Shown here piece by piece: positions 51,601-62,268 of a stretch of DNA of 64,000 nt. The stretch lies in NCBI GenBank assembly GCA_963970005.1, contig CAXAMN010015336.1, forward strand, positions 62,001 to 126,000. Reading direction: 5' to 3'. The notes below the pieces were generated by a model. That model saw only the letters and a program-made list of their open reading frames with translations. It made no database searches and was not told the origin of the DNA. How positions within the stretch are numbered: the first letter of the stretch is position 1; each line of letters starts with the position of its first letter. The position numbers and the translations under genes are program-made. The stretch is from Durusdinium trenchii. Its lineage: Eukaryota; Sar; Dinophyceae; Suessiales; Symbiodiniaceae.

Positions 51601-54600
51601 CCGTCCGTCGCTCATCGGTGCGCCTCGGCGTGCACCTGACGTCGCCTCCACGCCGCGGCGCAGGCGCCCCTGAACTTGCAGAGCGCCTCGGTGCACTTTG
51701 CCCTCCGCGAATCCGACGCCGCCACGAGGCGGCCGCGTCGTGCTGGGTTGCGGCGCGGGAGTGCGCTGCTGGGACGGGATGGGGTCGCCAAGCTGGGCCA
51801 AGATGGTGAAACACATTGAAACACAGAGGTTCCACGCAGCCAGAGGTTTCACTTATGTGGCGTCAAACAGTCTATAATCAAAAAAATAGATAGAGGGGTC
51901 GAAAGTAGCTTATGATTCATGATGCTGTTTGTTCAATTAGCTTATGTCGCGGGACCCCAGCTAAACACACCTAGGGCGCTAGGTTTGCGGTAGACTTGCG
52001 CTAGTGTTTGACTTAGGACATGTTCAGAAGGTCGTCAGGTTTTGAAAAGTAACTGCTAAAAAATGCGCTAGCCGCGCGCTAGCACTGCGCTAGATCCGTG
52101 CTGGCGAACATTGCCAGATGCCAGCATGGACCCTTCCAAAGCTGACTTCCAACAAGTCTTTTGTTACAAGCATGGCTTGAAACTCGGAGATCAGCAGAAA
52201 ACGGTGCAGCGCTAGTGACGCCTCCTACAATTTGGTGCCAATACTTGCTTGGTCCATGGTTCCCTCATTAACCAGCTAGCTGTGTGTGCCAAAAGTAAAG
52301 AATATGCAGCGGGCCCCCATGCGACTTTCAGCCCTCTTTGGAAGAAAGCACTTCGACCAGATCCCATGTTTGTTTAAAGACTTGATTTTATTGGAGCAGG
52401 CTACGGAGGGGAACATGTGGGGAACCCAATCATTTTTACAAGACCTCAAAGTGATCAGATGAATGTCCCTAGTCCGTTGGTGAGTTTCTTTGTGGCAGGT
52501 TCATGAGTTTCGGGTTTTGCGCCAGTCTCCTTTGCACGCTGACTCTTCTTTTACCATGCTTTGTTCCAGCTTTCTTGACTCCCATGTGTTGCAAAACATG
52601 GTAGATCTTGGAATGGTAGGTGTTGGATCTATTGACCGATGTGCCACTCAAAACCCTTGCGGAAAATAAATCGCACTAGTGATAGCGCTTTGTTGTAGGG
52701 ATAACTTTCCGTAGGTTGCATCCTTCATTTGAATACCCCTTCATTGGTCATGTCGAAGGCTGAGGTGCACAAGACGTCTAAGAACCTGAGACCTGATTTT
52801 GACGCCACCTCAACCAGTTTTCCAGATCTTGCTTGGTACATGGAACACATTGACATGTTTGCAAGTCTTGCGACTGTTTGCAAGACTTACTGACAAGACA
52901 GTTCATCCTCAAGTCACTATGCCATAGCAAACAGTGACTCAGAGTAATACTCTGAGTGTAACATATATCATATTTGACATCAGACATGTTCTTTGAGATG
53001 ACTCATTTGGTCACCACCACCGCAAACCAGAAGGTGAATTCAACTGAATTCCCCTTGGCTATAGAAATACAAAATATATTTGACGTGGTTTCTATCTATT
53101 TCCCTGACACTTCATGTGTGTTTACAAGTCCCGATCGTCTTCGTGGAACAGCTGTTTTTCACCACTCAAGTGAAGCAGCTGCGTTGTTGCCGCGTTTGCG
53201 TGGCAGCGGCGGCGCCAGGTCCAAAAAGGCCTTTGCCGCCACCAAGGAGGGGCGACTGGAGACACCGATGTGAAGCCCGTCGAGTGTGGGAAACTGTTTT
53301 TATTTTGTCAAGACAAAGGGACTCAAGAATAGAAAAGTCCTCATCAGGCAGTTCGTTCTACCAGACCTCAGTCAGAGTTGGAATTTGGACGCAAGGTTTG
53401 TGAGTGCTCTGGAGAGAAGCTTCAACTGAACATGGTTCACAATGGTTCGACTCTCCATATGGAGCCTCCAGGTTCGGCCGGTGCGGTTTCGTAGGTCCGG
53501 TCCGGTGCGGTGACCTTCGGTCACCACCGGTCAGGCCTCAGGCAAGGACACGGTGGTTCACCAGCGCAAGGTTCACACCGGAGCGCAATGGAGCGAATCG
53601 AGTGTTTTTGATGTTTGGGCCGCCAAGTTCGTGGGCATTCAGATCACTGGGTGAGTGGAGGAAAAGGAACTGACCGAAAGGAGGATGAAGAGGAAGAGAA
53701 CGTCATTTTCTGGTGGTGAGCGGACAAAATGACTTAAGAAGAAGAAGAAAACGAATAAAGTCCTGGAGCCAACTTCGATCAAGAAGGAACGGAAAAGCTG
53801 TGATTTTTGGGAGCCGGCTTCGGCCTGGACAAAAGTGCATTTTGGCCGGGTCGGTCTTTGCGGTCCGCCTTACAGTCTCAAGCCGTATACTGCCGCCTTT
53901 GTGGCCTTGGCCGACTGGCTGCCAGCAACTGGCCGTAGCCTGGCACCTGGCTGGGAAGGCCGGCTTCTAAGAAGCCATGGCAAGCTCTTGTCAACTGGTT
54001 GCTGCCATCTGAACACATGCTTCCCAAATTGCTAAGTCCAGACACATCAACCAGTTTTTGGGATTCTTTTGGTTGGTCGGCCACAGAAAGACATCAGTTG
54101 GTTCACTGATTTTGATGGAGTGTGTAGTCCCAATTTGCGGATCAACCAAAAGAACAAGAAAACTGAGAGAAGTGGTGAACCCGACGCGGGAGAATAGCAA
54201 GATCCTTGTGGAGTGGTAAAGAAAGACCCCCACCCAGTAGATCCTTTTTTGGAACACCATCCTGCTTGAACACCTTATATAACCTACCTTTCTTGACCAC
54301 CCTGCTGGGCTGGGCCAAATTGGCTTAGGTCTTAGGTAGGGCTGGGTGAGGTATGGTAAGGTAGGGTAGTTATGATGTATAGTATAGTAGGATGTAGTAG
54401 GATGTATAGGGTGCTATACCTAAACCATCCGGTGATGTGGAATTTCTGGCGTTTGCTGAAACTCAACAAAAAAATGTCGCCGCAACATATTTTTGTCGTC
54501 TCAAAAAAAAACTGTCGTTTCAGAATCCTGTCCCCCCCCCAAGTGGTTTTCTGCACCTGCCTGGCTGTCATAGATCCGGAAACAATCAGCAGCGCGAGAA

Positions 54601-54689
54601 ACAAACGGATTATGCATGGTACCTGTTTCAACTACAAGACTGATTAACTTTAGAACTTTAGTATTTGGGTAACATACTCTCATTGAAAC
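48635..54689. other. Convergent strand-switch region without recognisable gene
   Basis: Between the purB stop (plus strand) and the stop of the 655-aa minus-strand ORF. Holds a family B foldback (49953-50042), a cluster of GCGCTAG (51974-52212), a TAGGTAGGG-rich low-complexity stretch (54330-54420), and unassigned frames: 51008-51673 plus (221 aa, no motif), 49528-49334 minus (64 aa, KQGIFCGLFDNSPKVGDVMS). Confidence 0.5.
49953..50042. repeat. Foldback element, family B variant
   Basis: TACCAGCACTCGACTTCACAGG faces CCTGTAGAGTCGGGTGCTGGTA, in a version with CGACT instead of CCTCC ends. Confidence 0.85.
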
Positions 54690-56657
54690 CTATCTTCGCG
54701 CAGCTGCTTTGCTGCCGGGTTTGGGTTTTGGCCGCTTTGCGGCTTTGCCCTTAGTGATATCGGGTCCATATTTCAACCACCGGCGGTGCAACAGATCACC
54801 TTTCAAAAAGATTGATTGAATGACACGTACACACAGTGTTCTTGTGTCACATCGACGAGATAAGCGACAGGCTCTGCCTATCCAGTCCTCGTTTTGCTCA
54901 CATCCAAAAACAATCGGGTTTATGGTAAATGGCACGCTGCCATTTTCCAAGAACTTTAGCTGCTCAAGCTCTGTGTGCTTTAGCAAGTGCAGTTTGGGTT
55001 TGAGAGCCCACCCTGGGAACTTCAGGGTGCCAAAAGCTTCATGGGCTAGAGTGCTATAGCCACGGATGAACGCAGCTACATCCGCCCATAGGGCCATCCC
55101 ACAGCGGGGACTAAGCCAAATTCCATGATCATACATCCGACAAAAAAAATCACACGCAGCTTTCCCAGTAAGGTGAATTAGATCTAGCACTCCAACATGG
55201 TCTTGACTGATCAAACTGTTTTTGCAGCCGATCGTCAATACAATCACCCACTTGCAGAGCAACATCGTGTCGCTGCCCTTTGAAGATGTCCAACCAAAAG
55301 AGGACAGATTTGGATAGTTGAAAAAACGTTTGTTGAAGCTGCGGACTGCTTGGTTGTGTTGTGTTGCTTTGCACCACAAATCAAAATGGTTGTAGGCCCT
55401 CTCAAGTTTCTCATCAACATCACCAGTTGTGCCAAAGTAACCCCAAGCAAGAAGCAATAGGATCGAGGAAGCGCAGTAGTCTCGGTAAATACCTACCTTA
55501 CACAGGTGAAACACATCCCGCTTCAATTGGCGCTCTGGGGCTGCCATGTCGTGCGGTATTGAAGCCAGTGGGGGTGCTGAAGCCCAAGGACGGGTTTGAT
55601 GACAGGTATCCTGCCAACACGGATCGTCCGTCCCAACATCCTCCCAGCTCAGCTGGTCTGATCCAGCCTCGCATTCATGGCACATCAATAGATTCTGGAC
55701 ACGTCCAAGGTGCTCAAAAGAGCGGGTCATGTCTGCAGCCCGGGCAAACCATTTCAGGTCTCCCTTGCCTCCGATACATGCAAAGAACACTGTCCCCTGA
55801 CCGGAGACTTCCACTCCTTCAAAGAAACCTTGCCGGAAATCCTGGCTAACTATCTTCATGCATTCCTGAAGAAGTGGTCTGTAGGTCTTGTACATTGTCC
55901 CTGGCAAAATATAAATAGGCCAATGTTGTAGCATGCTATGCCCCTTCATGTTCGTAGCTTGCAGAGCCACGAAGCTCTCTAAGCGAGCAGTTGGCTCTGA
56001 GGATGAGCGTGCTGGAAACTTGGATTCAACTCCCTGAGAAACGTGGCAATTGGAGCAGTACTTGTGTCCTTGGTTCATGTTCCAGCTGGTGTAGATCCCT
56101 ATGCAACTTTCAAAGCTGATGCAAAGTGTGTTTCCTCTCCTCTTCCCCCTTCCCTCATCACCATGGTAGCAGACAGGGATCACTGCGTGTAGATGACCCC
56201 CATGTTCACTGTATACAGGGTGGTTGGGGTGAACAGATCTGTAAAGCTCCCAGAATGCTTGAAGGTGACGAGAACGCTCGGGTCGATCGAGAATTCCTCC
56301 AACCACCACAGATGGACAATTGTTCAACAAATAGTGCATTGTGTCCAATGGGCTTGCGTAATCAATGTCCAAAATTTCATCACCCTGCCCTGTAGCAAAG
56401 TGCATCGTTCTAAGTGGAACTTTCCATCCATAACCGCATCTATTGAATGCTCGCCAAGCAAAGCGGGAGGCATTCGACTTTGATGGCTCTGGCACTCCAG
56501 CAGCAGCGAAGGACACTGACTGGATCACTTTTGCTGGGACCTCAGCGCAGCTATGCCGAGCCAGACGGTGCAGGTACACTAGAGTTTCAAGGTAGAGTTC
56601 TACATCACTAGCTAGCGAAACATTGGGGCCGGGCCCCATCAGCCACTGCTTCCGCAT
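54690..56657 (-). CDS. Putative DDE-type transposase-like protein
   Basis: 655 codons without interruption, the longest clean frame in the window. Seen: paired cysteines CSNC (201-204) and CHEC (326-329), HGDEGRGKRRG (165-175), GGKGDLKW (296-303), RDVFHLCKVGIYRD (380-393), NEDWIGRACRLSRR (589-602) and a basic tail KRPKPKPGSKAAARR. Known: CACTA/Plavaka-like transposases also have zinc-ribbon pairs before a DDE core, a D(x)LH-type motif and a late ED(x)xG segment; the likeness is my pattern judgement, not a search result. D167, D300, D381 and E590 are candidate metal ligands. The start ATG follows an in-frame TGA closely, so the ORF could be a last exon. Lies downstream of the methyltransferase-like exons on the same strand. 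Confidence 0.65.
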   Translation of the reverse strand: MRKQWLMGPGPNVSLASDVELYLETLVYLHRLARHSCAEVPAKVIQSVSFAAAGVPEPSKSNASRFAWRAFNRCGYGWKVPLRTMHFATGQGDEILDIDYASPLDTMHYLLNNCPSVVVGGILDRPERSRHLQAFWELYRSVHPNHPVYSEHGGHLHAVIPVCYHGDEGRGKRRGNTLCISFESCIGIYTSWNMNQGHKYCSNCHVSQGVESKFPARSSSEPTARLESFVALQATNMKGHSMLQHWPIYILPGTMYKTYRPLLQECMKIVSQDFRQGFFEGVEVSGQGTVFFACIGGKGDLKWFARAADMTRSFEHLGRVQNLLMCHECEAGSDQLSWEDVGTDDPCWQDTCHQTRPWASAPPLASIPHDMAAPERQLKRDVFHLCKVGIYRDYCASSILLLLAWGYFGTTGDVDEKLERAYNHFDLWCKATQHNQAVRSFNKRFFNYPNLSSFGWTSSKGSDTMLLCKWVIVLTIGCKNSLISQDHVGVLDLIHLTGKAACDFFCRMYDHGIWLSPRCGMALWADVAAFIRGYSTLAHEAFGTLKFPGWALKPKLHLLKHTELEQLKFLENGSVPFTINPIVFGCEQNEDWIGRACRLSRRCDTRTLCVRVIQSIFLKGDLLHRRWLKYGPDITKGKAAKRPKPKPGSKAAARR

Positions 56658-57090
56658 AGTGGGGCGTCACCACTTTCTCAGAGGATTGGGCTTTTTCTGG
56701 AGGCCCTGGCGTTCGGGTGGGATCAATCTACAAAAATAGAAATCTATTGAGCAAAGGGTGCAGATTGTCAGCACGTTGGTTAATTTTTTCCCCATCCATC
56801 CAATGTAGCAGGATAACTTGCTCTGAAGAAAGCAAGCGCTATGAATTTCAGCATCTTGTTCAGATGCGAAACCAAAACCCGAGCCACCAAAGCATCAATC
56901 AACTGAGTCCAGAGTGGCACAAAAAACACGTAAAAGGATTTATCTATAGTTCGATGACCTTCAGGACCTCAAGTGTTGGAAGCACAACTATTGTAAGTAA
57001 AGGGCTTGCCTGGGCTAGTCGATGCCAGCTTCGCTGACCGCTATCAACCCCCCTTTGCAAGTTCTGCAAGTGGGCAACAGCAAATGAAAC

Positions 57091-57290
57091 TTATTTCTTG
57101 GCTTTAGATTTAGGTGCCCTTTTGGGACTAGCTTTTGCCGCTCCTTTGGGCGCGGGCGCACCTTTAGCCTTCGCCTTCCCAATCTTCCTACGCTGCCGCT
57201 CAGATGCGGTCCCGGACCCTTTCGCGGCTTTGACTTTGGGCAGGAGCGGCCTGCGAGCTGATGGTTGGAAGGGCAACGAAGGTTGAACGC
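57091..57290 (-). CDS. Basic, lysine/alanine/proline-rich exon
   Basis: Reads MPFQPSARRPLLPKVKAAKG, SERQRRKIGKAKAKGAPAPK and ends SKAKK with TAA. Likely a nuclear or nucleic-acid-binding tail. May end the methyltransferase-like protein. Confidence 0.5.
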
Positions 57291-57811
57291 CACAGTAAAC
57301 ACAATGACTTAGAAAATGGTGCTTTCTGAATTAAAATTCAACTGCCGGCCTGACGCGACCTTCCAGACTGAGTGCTTCGAGGGCCCTTAGAACAAATCAG
57401 TGGACCCCGAACTTAGGGACCAGGAATGTTGCAAGAATGCACAGCCTAAGTTGTGGTCAGTCTTTTGGCTTCCTGAAGGGCTTCGCTCATTTCATTCTCT
57501 GACCTGGGTCTCATCAGTTCAGAAGCCACCGTATTTCTAGGCATCTAACACGTTTCAATGAGCACTAGGGGTCCAACTTTTTGCTGAAACCATCAACAAT
57601 ACCATTAGTGTACTGGCCATCGATTTTGGCGCTGCATGTTTGCAACTGAGAGATGTTGCCCTGTAGCTTTGCGATCAACCTGTTGGGAAACAACTTGGGT
57701 GAAGCGCAGTGAGCAAACAACTCAAAGCCAACACTTCAGGCATTCCAGTGGAAGAGAAACCGTGTGGCCTGGTTTCCAGATCCGATGGAGATTCCAAAGC
57801 CAAGAACTTAC

Positions 57812-57883
57812 CCAAGCTATCCTGGAGGCCCTTCTCACGCTTGCTGAGACAAGCCCTTGGACCAAGACGGGTTGGTTGGTCGA
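57812..57883 (-). CDS. Small exon of the minus-strand element
   Basis: Acceptor GTTTGCAG, donor GTAAGT (the only textbook donor seen in the element). One frame reads LGPRACLSKREKGLQDSL. Confidence 0.4.
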
Positions 57884-57979
57884 CTGCAAACATGCGAACA
57901 TGAGTGAGCTAATACAGAAACAGAAGGAACTGGTTGTCTAATTTGGCATAATTTGGCTAAGTCTCATGGTTTTCATAGC

Positions 57980-58191
57980 GAAAGAAGATGGCAAACAATC
58001 AGGTGACATCTCAGGCAGCCCTGCCCTTTTCCGTTCTTTGGAGGCAAGGGCTTCGCCGTCTAGTTCATTGGCCGGATCTAGCTCATCCGGAAAGTCATCC
58101 AAGTCTAACTCATCCGCAGAAGCTGGTTCATCATGTCCATCACATGGGTTTGGGGGGCGAGCCACTCTAGGCCTGCTAGGTCCAGGTTCAC
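57980..58191 (-). CDS. Acidic exon of the minus-strand element
   Basis: Reads RPPNPCDGHDEPASADELDL then DDFPDELDPANELDGEA and a charged end. Acceptor CCGAG before G. The 3' end is not fixed. Confidence 0.45.
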
Positions 58192-58313
58192 CTCGGAGGG
58201 GCTAAACCGCGACACCAAATCATGTTGACTGGAAACCCCCGCCAAACAAGAATATACAGCCTAAGTTGTGGTCAGTCTTTCACTGTTTCATTAAAAAACC
58301 CACCTTGAGCTAC

Positions 58314-58512
58314 CGATTCTGACTTCCTTTTGTCCGTCACCGGACGCGGGGTCTCTGGCGGAGGAGTCTCCTCCTTCGCATGCCGTGGCGGCTGTGGGAG
58401 TGGCCCAGGCTCCATGTTCTCCGGGACAAAAATGGCTGAGTCAGCACCTTCCTCCCGCCACCGGACTTTGCGTTCCATTTGCAGTTTGGAAGACTGCCTT
58501 GGTGCAGAGGGC
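58314..58512 (-). CDS. Proline/charged exon of the minus-strand element
   Basis: RPSAPRQSSKLQMERKVRWR then a proline-rich segment (PPPETPRPVTDKRKSES). Acceptor CAGAAG before G, donor GTAGCT. Confidence 0.5.
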
Positions 58513-58958
58513 CTTCTGTTGCTATGATTACAGACAGGTGTATGGTGCACCCATGGACACAAACGTTGAACTGTACAGTTTTTTTTCAACTTATCCTGTT
58601 AGTTCTGCACAAGCAGCTTCTTGCAACCTTTGACGGCCGTCTCGCTCCAATAAAGCATGATACGTTCATACCTGTCCCACCTGCAGAAGGCTTTGGTTCT
58701 CGATTCTGGTTGAAGGGATGGCCAAAAACGTTGTCTTTAACAGGTTATCGAACAACAAGCTGACAAAGAGTAGCGCAGTAGACCTCATTAGCCTCTTGGG
58801 GTCTTGTCGTGCTTCGTGGACAATGCACTTTATGCGGTTCCTGAGCAGGCAAGTCAATGGGGCATGTGTTGAAAGAGTCTTTTGCATAGAGGTTTTTCTA
58901 TGTGTGTTGATGGCGGCCAACCCCTATACTTCTTTAGTGTGCGGGAAAGAGTCGCAGA

Positions 58959-59170
58959 AAAGTTCCATTCATTTTCCATTGCTGAAATGGACAGGAATTG
59001 GCCTTCCACCACTAACTCCTCCTCCAAGCTGTCCGTTTTGATAAGCGCAACCTCTGTGAGGAAAGTCTCCTGGCGATGCAGAAGCGAATGCTGATTGAGC
59101 CTTGGATAGATCTGGTTGAAAAGACGGGGATCCGCTTGGTGACCCGAGGCTCGAACAGCCGAAGCTATTG
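58959..59170 (-). CDS. Exon of the minus-strand element
   Basis: Reads HVPIASAVRASGHQADPRLF and later LVVEGQFLSISAMENEWNFS. A GC donor after TTTTCT is likely. Internal frame not fully certain. Confidence 0.45.
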
Positions 59171-59282
59171 GCACGTGAACTACCAAGAGATGTCAAAGGG
59201 TCTTATGTATAGATACCAAAGGTTATCCTATAAGGCCTTGTAACTTTTGTTGGTATTGGTAGTGGAAGACACGGGTTTTGAC

Positions 59283-59947
59283 CTGTCCTTGTCAAAAGCG
59301 CAGGCTGAAAACAGCTTCTCCAGGTTATCACGGCCTTTCCCCTTGCCTTTCCATTGTTTGAGCACAGCATCACTTACCTGATGCACCCCCCATGCATTCG
59401 GCTTCATAATACGGTACATGCGGTTCTTCATCGCCTTCTCGCTGATCCTAATTTCCCCTGCCCTGGGTTGTTCTGCTGATTTGTCATCAGCGCCGGGAAC
59501 AACTCCAATCAAGCCTTTGTCCTCGCCACAGGGAGTGTCAGGGAAGAGTTCTTTGGCCAAAGGTTCAGGTGGGTCCTGCCGATGCCCAGTAAACGCTTCC
59601 CCTCCCTTTGGCTCACCTCCACTCTCGCGGGCACACTTTGAAGCGTTCTGAGCAATCTCAGGCCTGCTGGGGAAGACCTCTGGTGGAGGCTGGGCAGCCC
59701 GACACGGGGTTGCGATTGGGTGCGAAGATGTTTCTTTCGGACCACCTGCAGGAGGACCATACCCATCACAAAGCATTGGTGGCTTGGATATGTCGGAACC
59801 GTCATAGAGTTGTGTTGGCTGGCTACTCAGATCGGGTTGGACTTTTGGAGCAGGGTCTTTGGGTTCATGTTCTGGATACTCGACTCCGACTGGCGGCGCT
59901 AGGCCATGAATGCGCTGCTCCACAGCCTCCAGGCTTGCTTTCAAGGC
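59283..59947 (-). CDS. Large exon of the minus-strand element, disordered region plus basic helix
   Basis: 221 codons. Starts ALKASLEAVEQRIHG (coiled-coil-like), continues with a proline/glutamate-rich disordered part, and ends in a conserved-looking block MKNRMYRIMKPNAWGVHQVS, VLKQWKGKGKGRDNLEKLF, SACAFDKD. Acceptor CCGGCAG, donor GTCAAA; joined upstream to 60186 it reads AEFQALKASLEAVEQ in frame. Confidence 0.65.
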
Positions 59948-60185
59948 CTGCCGGAGGAGGGGCTGGAAGGAAAGCCCCCAACCAAAGTTCCAAAGAACGC
60001 AATCACGCGTTCACTCCTCAAAACATCACCCTTCACAGTGGTAACTTGGTCAAATTGCCAAATCTAAAGCTAGATATAGTTTCCATCCCAACGCCAAGAC
60101 AACTACCAAAGAATGGCCCTATGTACTGTGTTTCGCAACCTCTCGATGGTAAGCAAAGGATGCAAACCAGTGTGACAATTGGCGC

Positions 60186-60367
60186 CTGAAACTCTGCCAG
60201 AAGTTCCTGATCCTCCTCCGACTCTGTCTTGCAAAGCAAGCCGGCCGTCTGGCCCGCAAGGTGGCCCAACCCCCGTACCAAAGTATCTGTAGATTCACTT
60301 TGGCTTTGGAGCCTTGTGGTGGCCATGGTCCTAGCTAGAGTCTCCACAAACTCCGAATCCCAAATCC
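60186..60367 (-). CDS. Exon of the minus-strand element
   Basis: Reads IWDSEFVETLARTMATTRLQ and LVRGLGHLAGQTAGLLCKTE. Acceptor CTCGCAG before GG, GC donor after TTTCAG. Helical, no named domain. Confidence 0.6.
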
Positions 60368-60399
60368 CTGCGAGTTGAGGAAAAGCATACGCGCAGTAG

Positions 60400-60540
60400 T
60401 CAAAACAAGCCGAGTTTGCTCAGGAATGGTGACGGCAAAGTCGAATTGAGTGAACAAAGGAAGCCGCATGCACGCACTACACAGAGACTGCCACTTTTGT
60501 TTCATCACCCCCATGATCGAAAGCAAATCTGAGCGCAAGA
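60400..60540 (-). CDS. Probable exon upstream of 60367
   Basis: HELLRSDLLSIMGVMKQKWQ then SLCSACMRLPLFTQF. Boundaries not resolved. Confidence 0.35.
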
Positions 60541-60639
60541 GCTCATGATCTCAATTAGGCATGTTTGATGAACGGTATTGTGTCCAACAGGGTGTCAGCA
60601 ATAATGGAAACAAAACACAGAAACCTCCCAAAACAAAAA

Positions 60640-60692
60640 CTCGCCGTTTCACCGGGAAAACTCGCCGTTTCACCGCCAAAACTCGCCGTTTC
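60640..60692. repeat. 21-bp tandem repeat
   Basis: CTCGCCGTTTC recurs at 60640, 60661 and 60682, unit AAAACTCGCCGTTTCACCGSS. Within an intron of the element. Confidence 0.9.
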
Positions 60693-60823
60693 AATAGTGG
60701 GGGGAAATCTTGAAGATAACTTTGTGTCCAGAATTGTCCAGAAGTACTCTCCTGTTGACACCAAACACAACACCGAGCTACCAAAAGGTCATCTACACAC
60801 TACACCCAGAGGTCCATGCATGC

Positions 60824-60990
60824 TTTCCATTCCTCTGGAATGGTAAGCAGCTTGCTTTGGCGGATATACCGCAGGGTGGACCCTAAGTCCGCGTCACCCC
60901 ACTGGGTGGAAGGCAAGCTTGCCACAAGTTGTGGCAAAGGAGTTGTGGCGTCCACCTCGGGCCGATCGCACGTGCAGGTTTTGTGGGTGC
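60824..60990 (-). CDS. Exon of the minus-strand element (WGDADL block)
   Basis: LVASLPSTQWGDADLGSTLR then YIRQSKLLTIPEEWK. GC donor after GAATGGAAA. The 5' boundary is approximate. Confidence 0.55.
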
Positions 60991-61149
60991 CGGTTGGACC
61001 ACCAACGGAAGCCTAGATGATTCCAAACCATGTTTGATAGGTGCCTTCATTGAAGAACAAAAGAATCAAAGAGGGCACCCACCAAAGTAAGCACCCAAAT
61101 CCTCTAGGGCTGTTTGTGCAGATTAGACGAGCCACTTCCACTGCCACAG

Positions 61150-61217
61150 GTGGCGCTCCCCCTATCAACGTCGGAAGGGCTTCCACAATTGCCCTTGCGA
61201 ATGGTGTAGGGTATACC
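61150..61217 (-). CDS. Exon of the minus-strand element (VYPTPFA block)
   Basis: Joined to the previous exon across a GT-AG intron (donor GTTTCT, acceptor GCTAAG) the frame reads KLKQSQVYPTPFARAIVEAL, which fixes both splice sites. The 3' end is not determined. Confidence 0.6.
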
Positions 61218-61276
61218 CTTAGCCAATTGAGTTCCAATCCCATAATATCTGATATGACATGAACAAAAACACACAT

Positions 61277-61317
61277 GGATATATATATATATGATTTTAT
61301 ATATATATATATATATG
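61277..61317. repeat. AT microsatellite
   Basis: Two (AT)n runs separated by GATTTT in the intron between the two preceding exons. Confidence 0.9.
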
Positions 61318-61373
61318 ATTATAAAAAGTACAAACAAGCATTATCTTTGATACCGTTTGGCAAAGCAAGAAAC

Positions 61374-61573
61374 TGGCTTTGCTTCAGCTTTGGCGTTCCA
61401 CAGTAGCGGACCCTGCCAGATTTTGATACATATCGCCGTGTAGTTTGGGTAGTGGCCGTTCGCTTGCATCTCTTAGGAATCACATTTGCAACAAGGCGAT
61501 TGTTGGTGATCAGCATAGTGCGCTTCATGGTTGGAGAACGGAATGATCTCATCCAAAAGCAAATCTTCCAGAT
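61374..61573 (-). CDS. Exon of the minus-strand element (after methyltransferase-like core)
   Basis: IWKICFWMRSFRSPTMKRTM, then TTRRYVSKSGRVRYCGTPKL and KQS. The basic, cysteine-poor stretch could be the target-recognition part of a methyltransferase, but I see no named motif. Confidence 0.65.
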
Positions 61574-61608
61574 CTTAGTTGTGTGTGGAGTCGTTTTGTA
61601 GAAGGGCC

Positions 61609-61711
61609 CCTAGTAGCTTCTTGTTCCTAGTATAGTAAGGCCAGGAGCCCCTAGTTTCTTGTTCCTAGTAGTAAGGTCAGGAGCCCCTAGTAGTTTGTTA
61701 GTAGTAGTAAG
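61609..61711. repeat. Imperfect tandem repeats, TTCCTAGTAGTAAGGCCAGGAG
   Basis: Three units of about 40 bases sharing CCCCTAG, TTCTTGTTCCTAG and TAAGG(C/T)C. Intron between the exons at 61573 and 61769. Related to 5411-5526. Confidence 0.75.
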
Positions 61712-61768
61712 GCCGGTTAGAACACCAGGTTCCCAGATCCAGCTAGGAAAAAAAAACGACCATTGCAG

Positions 61769-61910
61769 CCTATTGTCCCGGCATCCAAATTTCTTCAAAA
61801 CACGGAGCGCCCAACGCAACCGTGGATGAAAAAGGATACAAGACTGACCTGGGTTCTCAACGATGAAAGTGGCTCGAAGTAAGGCCAGAACCACCAGGAG
61901 CAATGAGCAC
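61769..61910 (-). CDS. C5-methyltransferase-like exon 3 (motif VI-like ENP)
   Basis: CSLLLVVLALLRATFIVENP then GQSCILFHPRLRWALRVLKK. The glutamate in VENP falls where ENV (motif VI) lies in C5 DNA methyltransferases, after the cysteine motif. Acceptor TTGCAAG before G completes an AGG codon with exon 2 (GC donor), giving NRMVARCSLLL in frame. Confidence 0.7.
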
Positions 61911-62003
61911 CTTGCAAGGATGGTTTTCGATCGGGTTCACATGGAGAGGGTTTGGGGTCCCTATAAGTTCTTGATGACTTGTCACAATTTGTAACCACCT
62001 CGC

Positions 62004-62194
62004 CTGGCAACCATGCGGTTCCCCACTCGAACCCCAGTGAGCGTTTGGTCCCCATACGGCGTGAGCCAACTCCTCTTACTTGTAGCTACATTCACACTGG
62101 ACCAGCTAGAGCAAACAATCCCAAGCATCGCCACCAGGTCCGCAACTTTGCCATTGAGGATTGACCCCAAGGCCAACCTGAACACGCCGGTGCC
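62004..62194 (-). CDS. C5-methyltransferase-like exon 2 (motif IV-like cysteine)
   Basis: Reads GTGVFRLALGSILNGKVADL, VAMLGIVCSSWSSVNVATSK and RSWLTPYGDQTLTGVRVGNR. GIVCSSWSS resembles the catalytic PCQxxS loop. GC donor. Joining to exon 1 needs a one-base-shifted junction, so that boundary is uncertain. Confidence 0.68.
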
Positions 62195-62268
62195 CTGAGA
62201 AAAGCACACCCTGCAAATCATAACATACGCCAAACAGGGCCCTCAAGAAATCCAAGAAACAGGAAACC

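Noticed and set aside
51008-51673. 221-codon plus-strand ORF
   Set aside because: GC-rich and tempting, but no motif, and the same region is open in several frames on both strands.
53420-53470. tRNA-like T-arm GGTTCGACTC
   Set aside because: Flanking bases do not form a T-stem and no acceptor or anticodon arm can be drawn.
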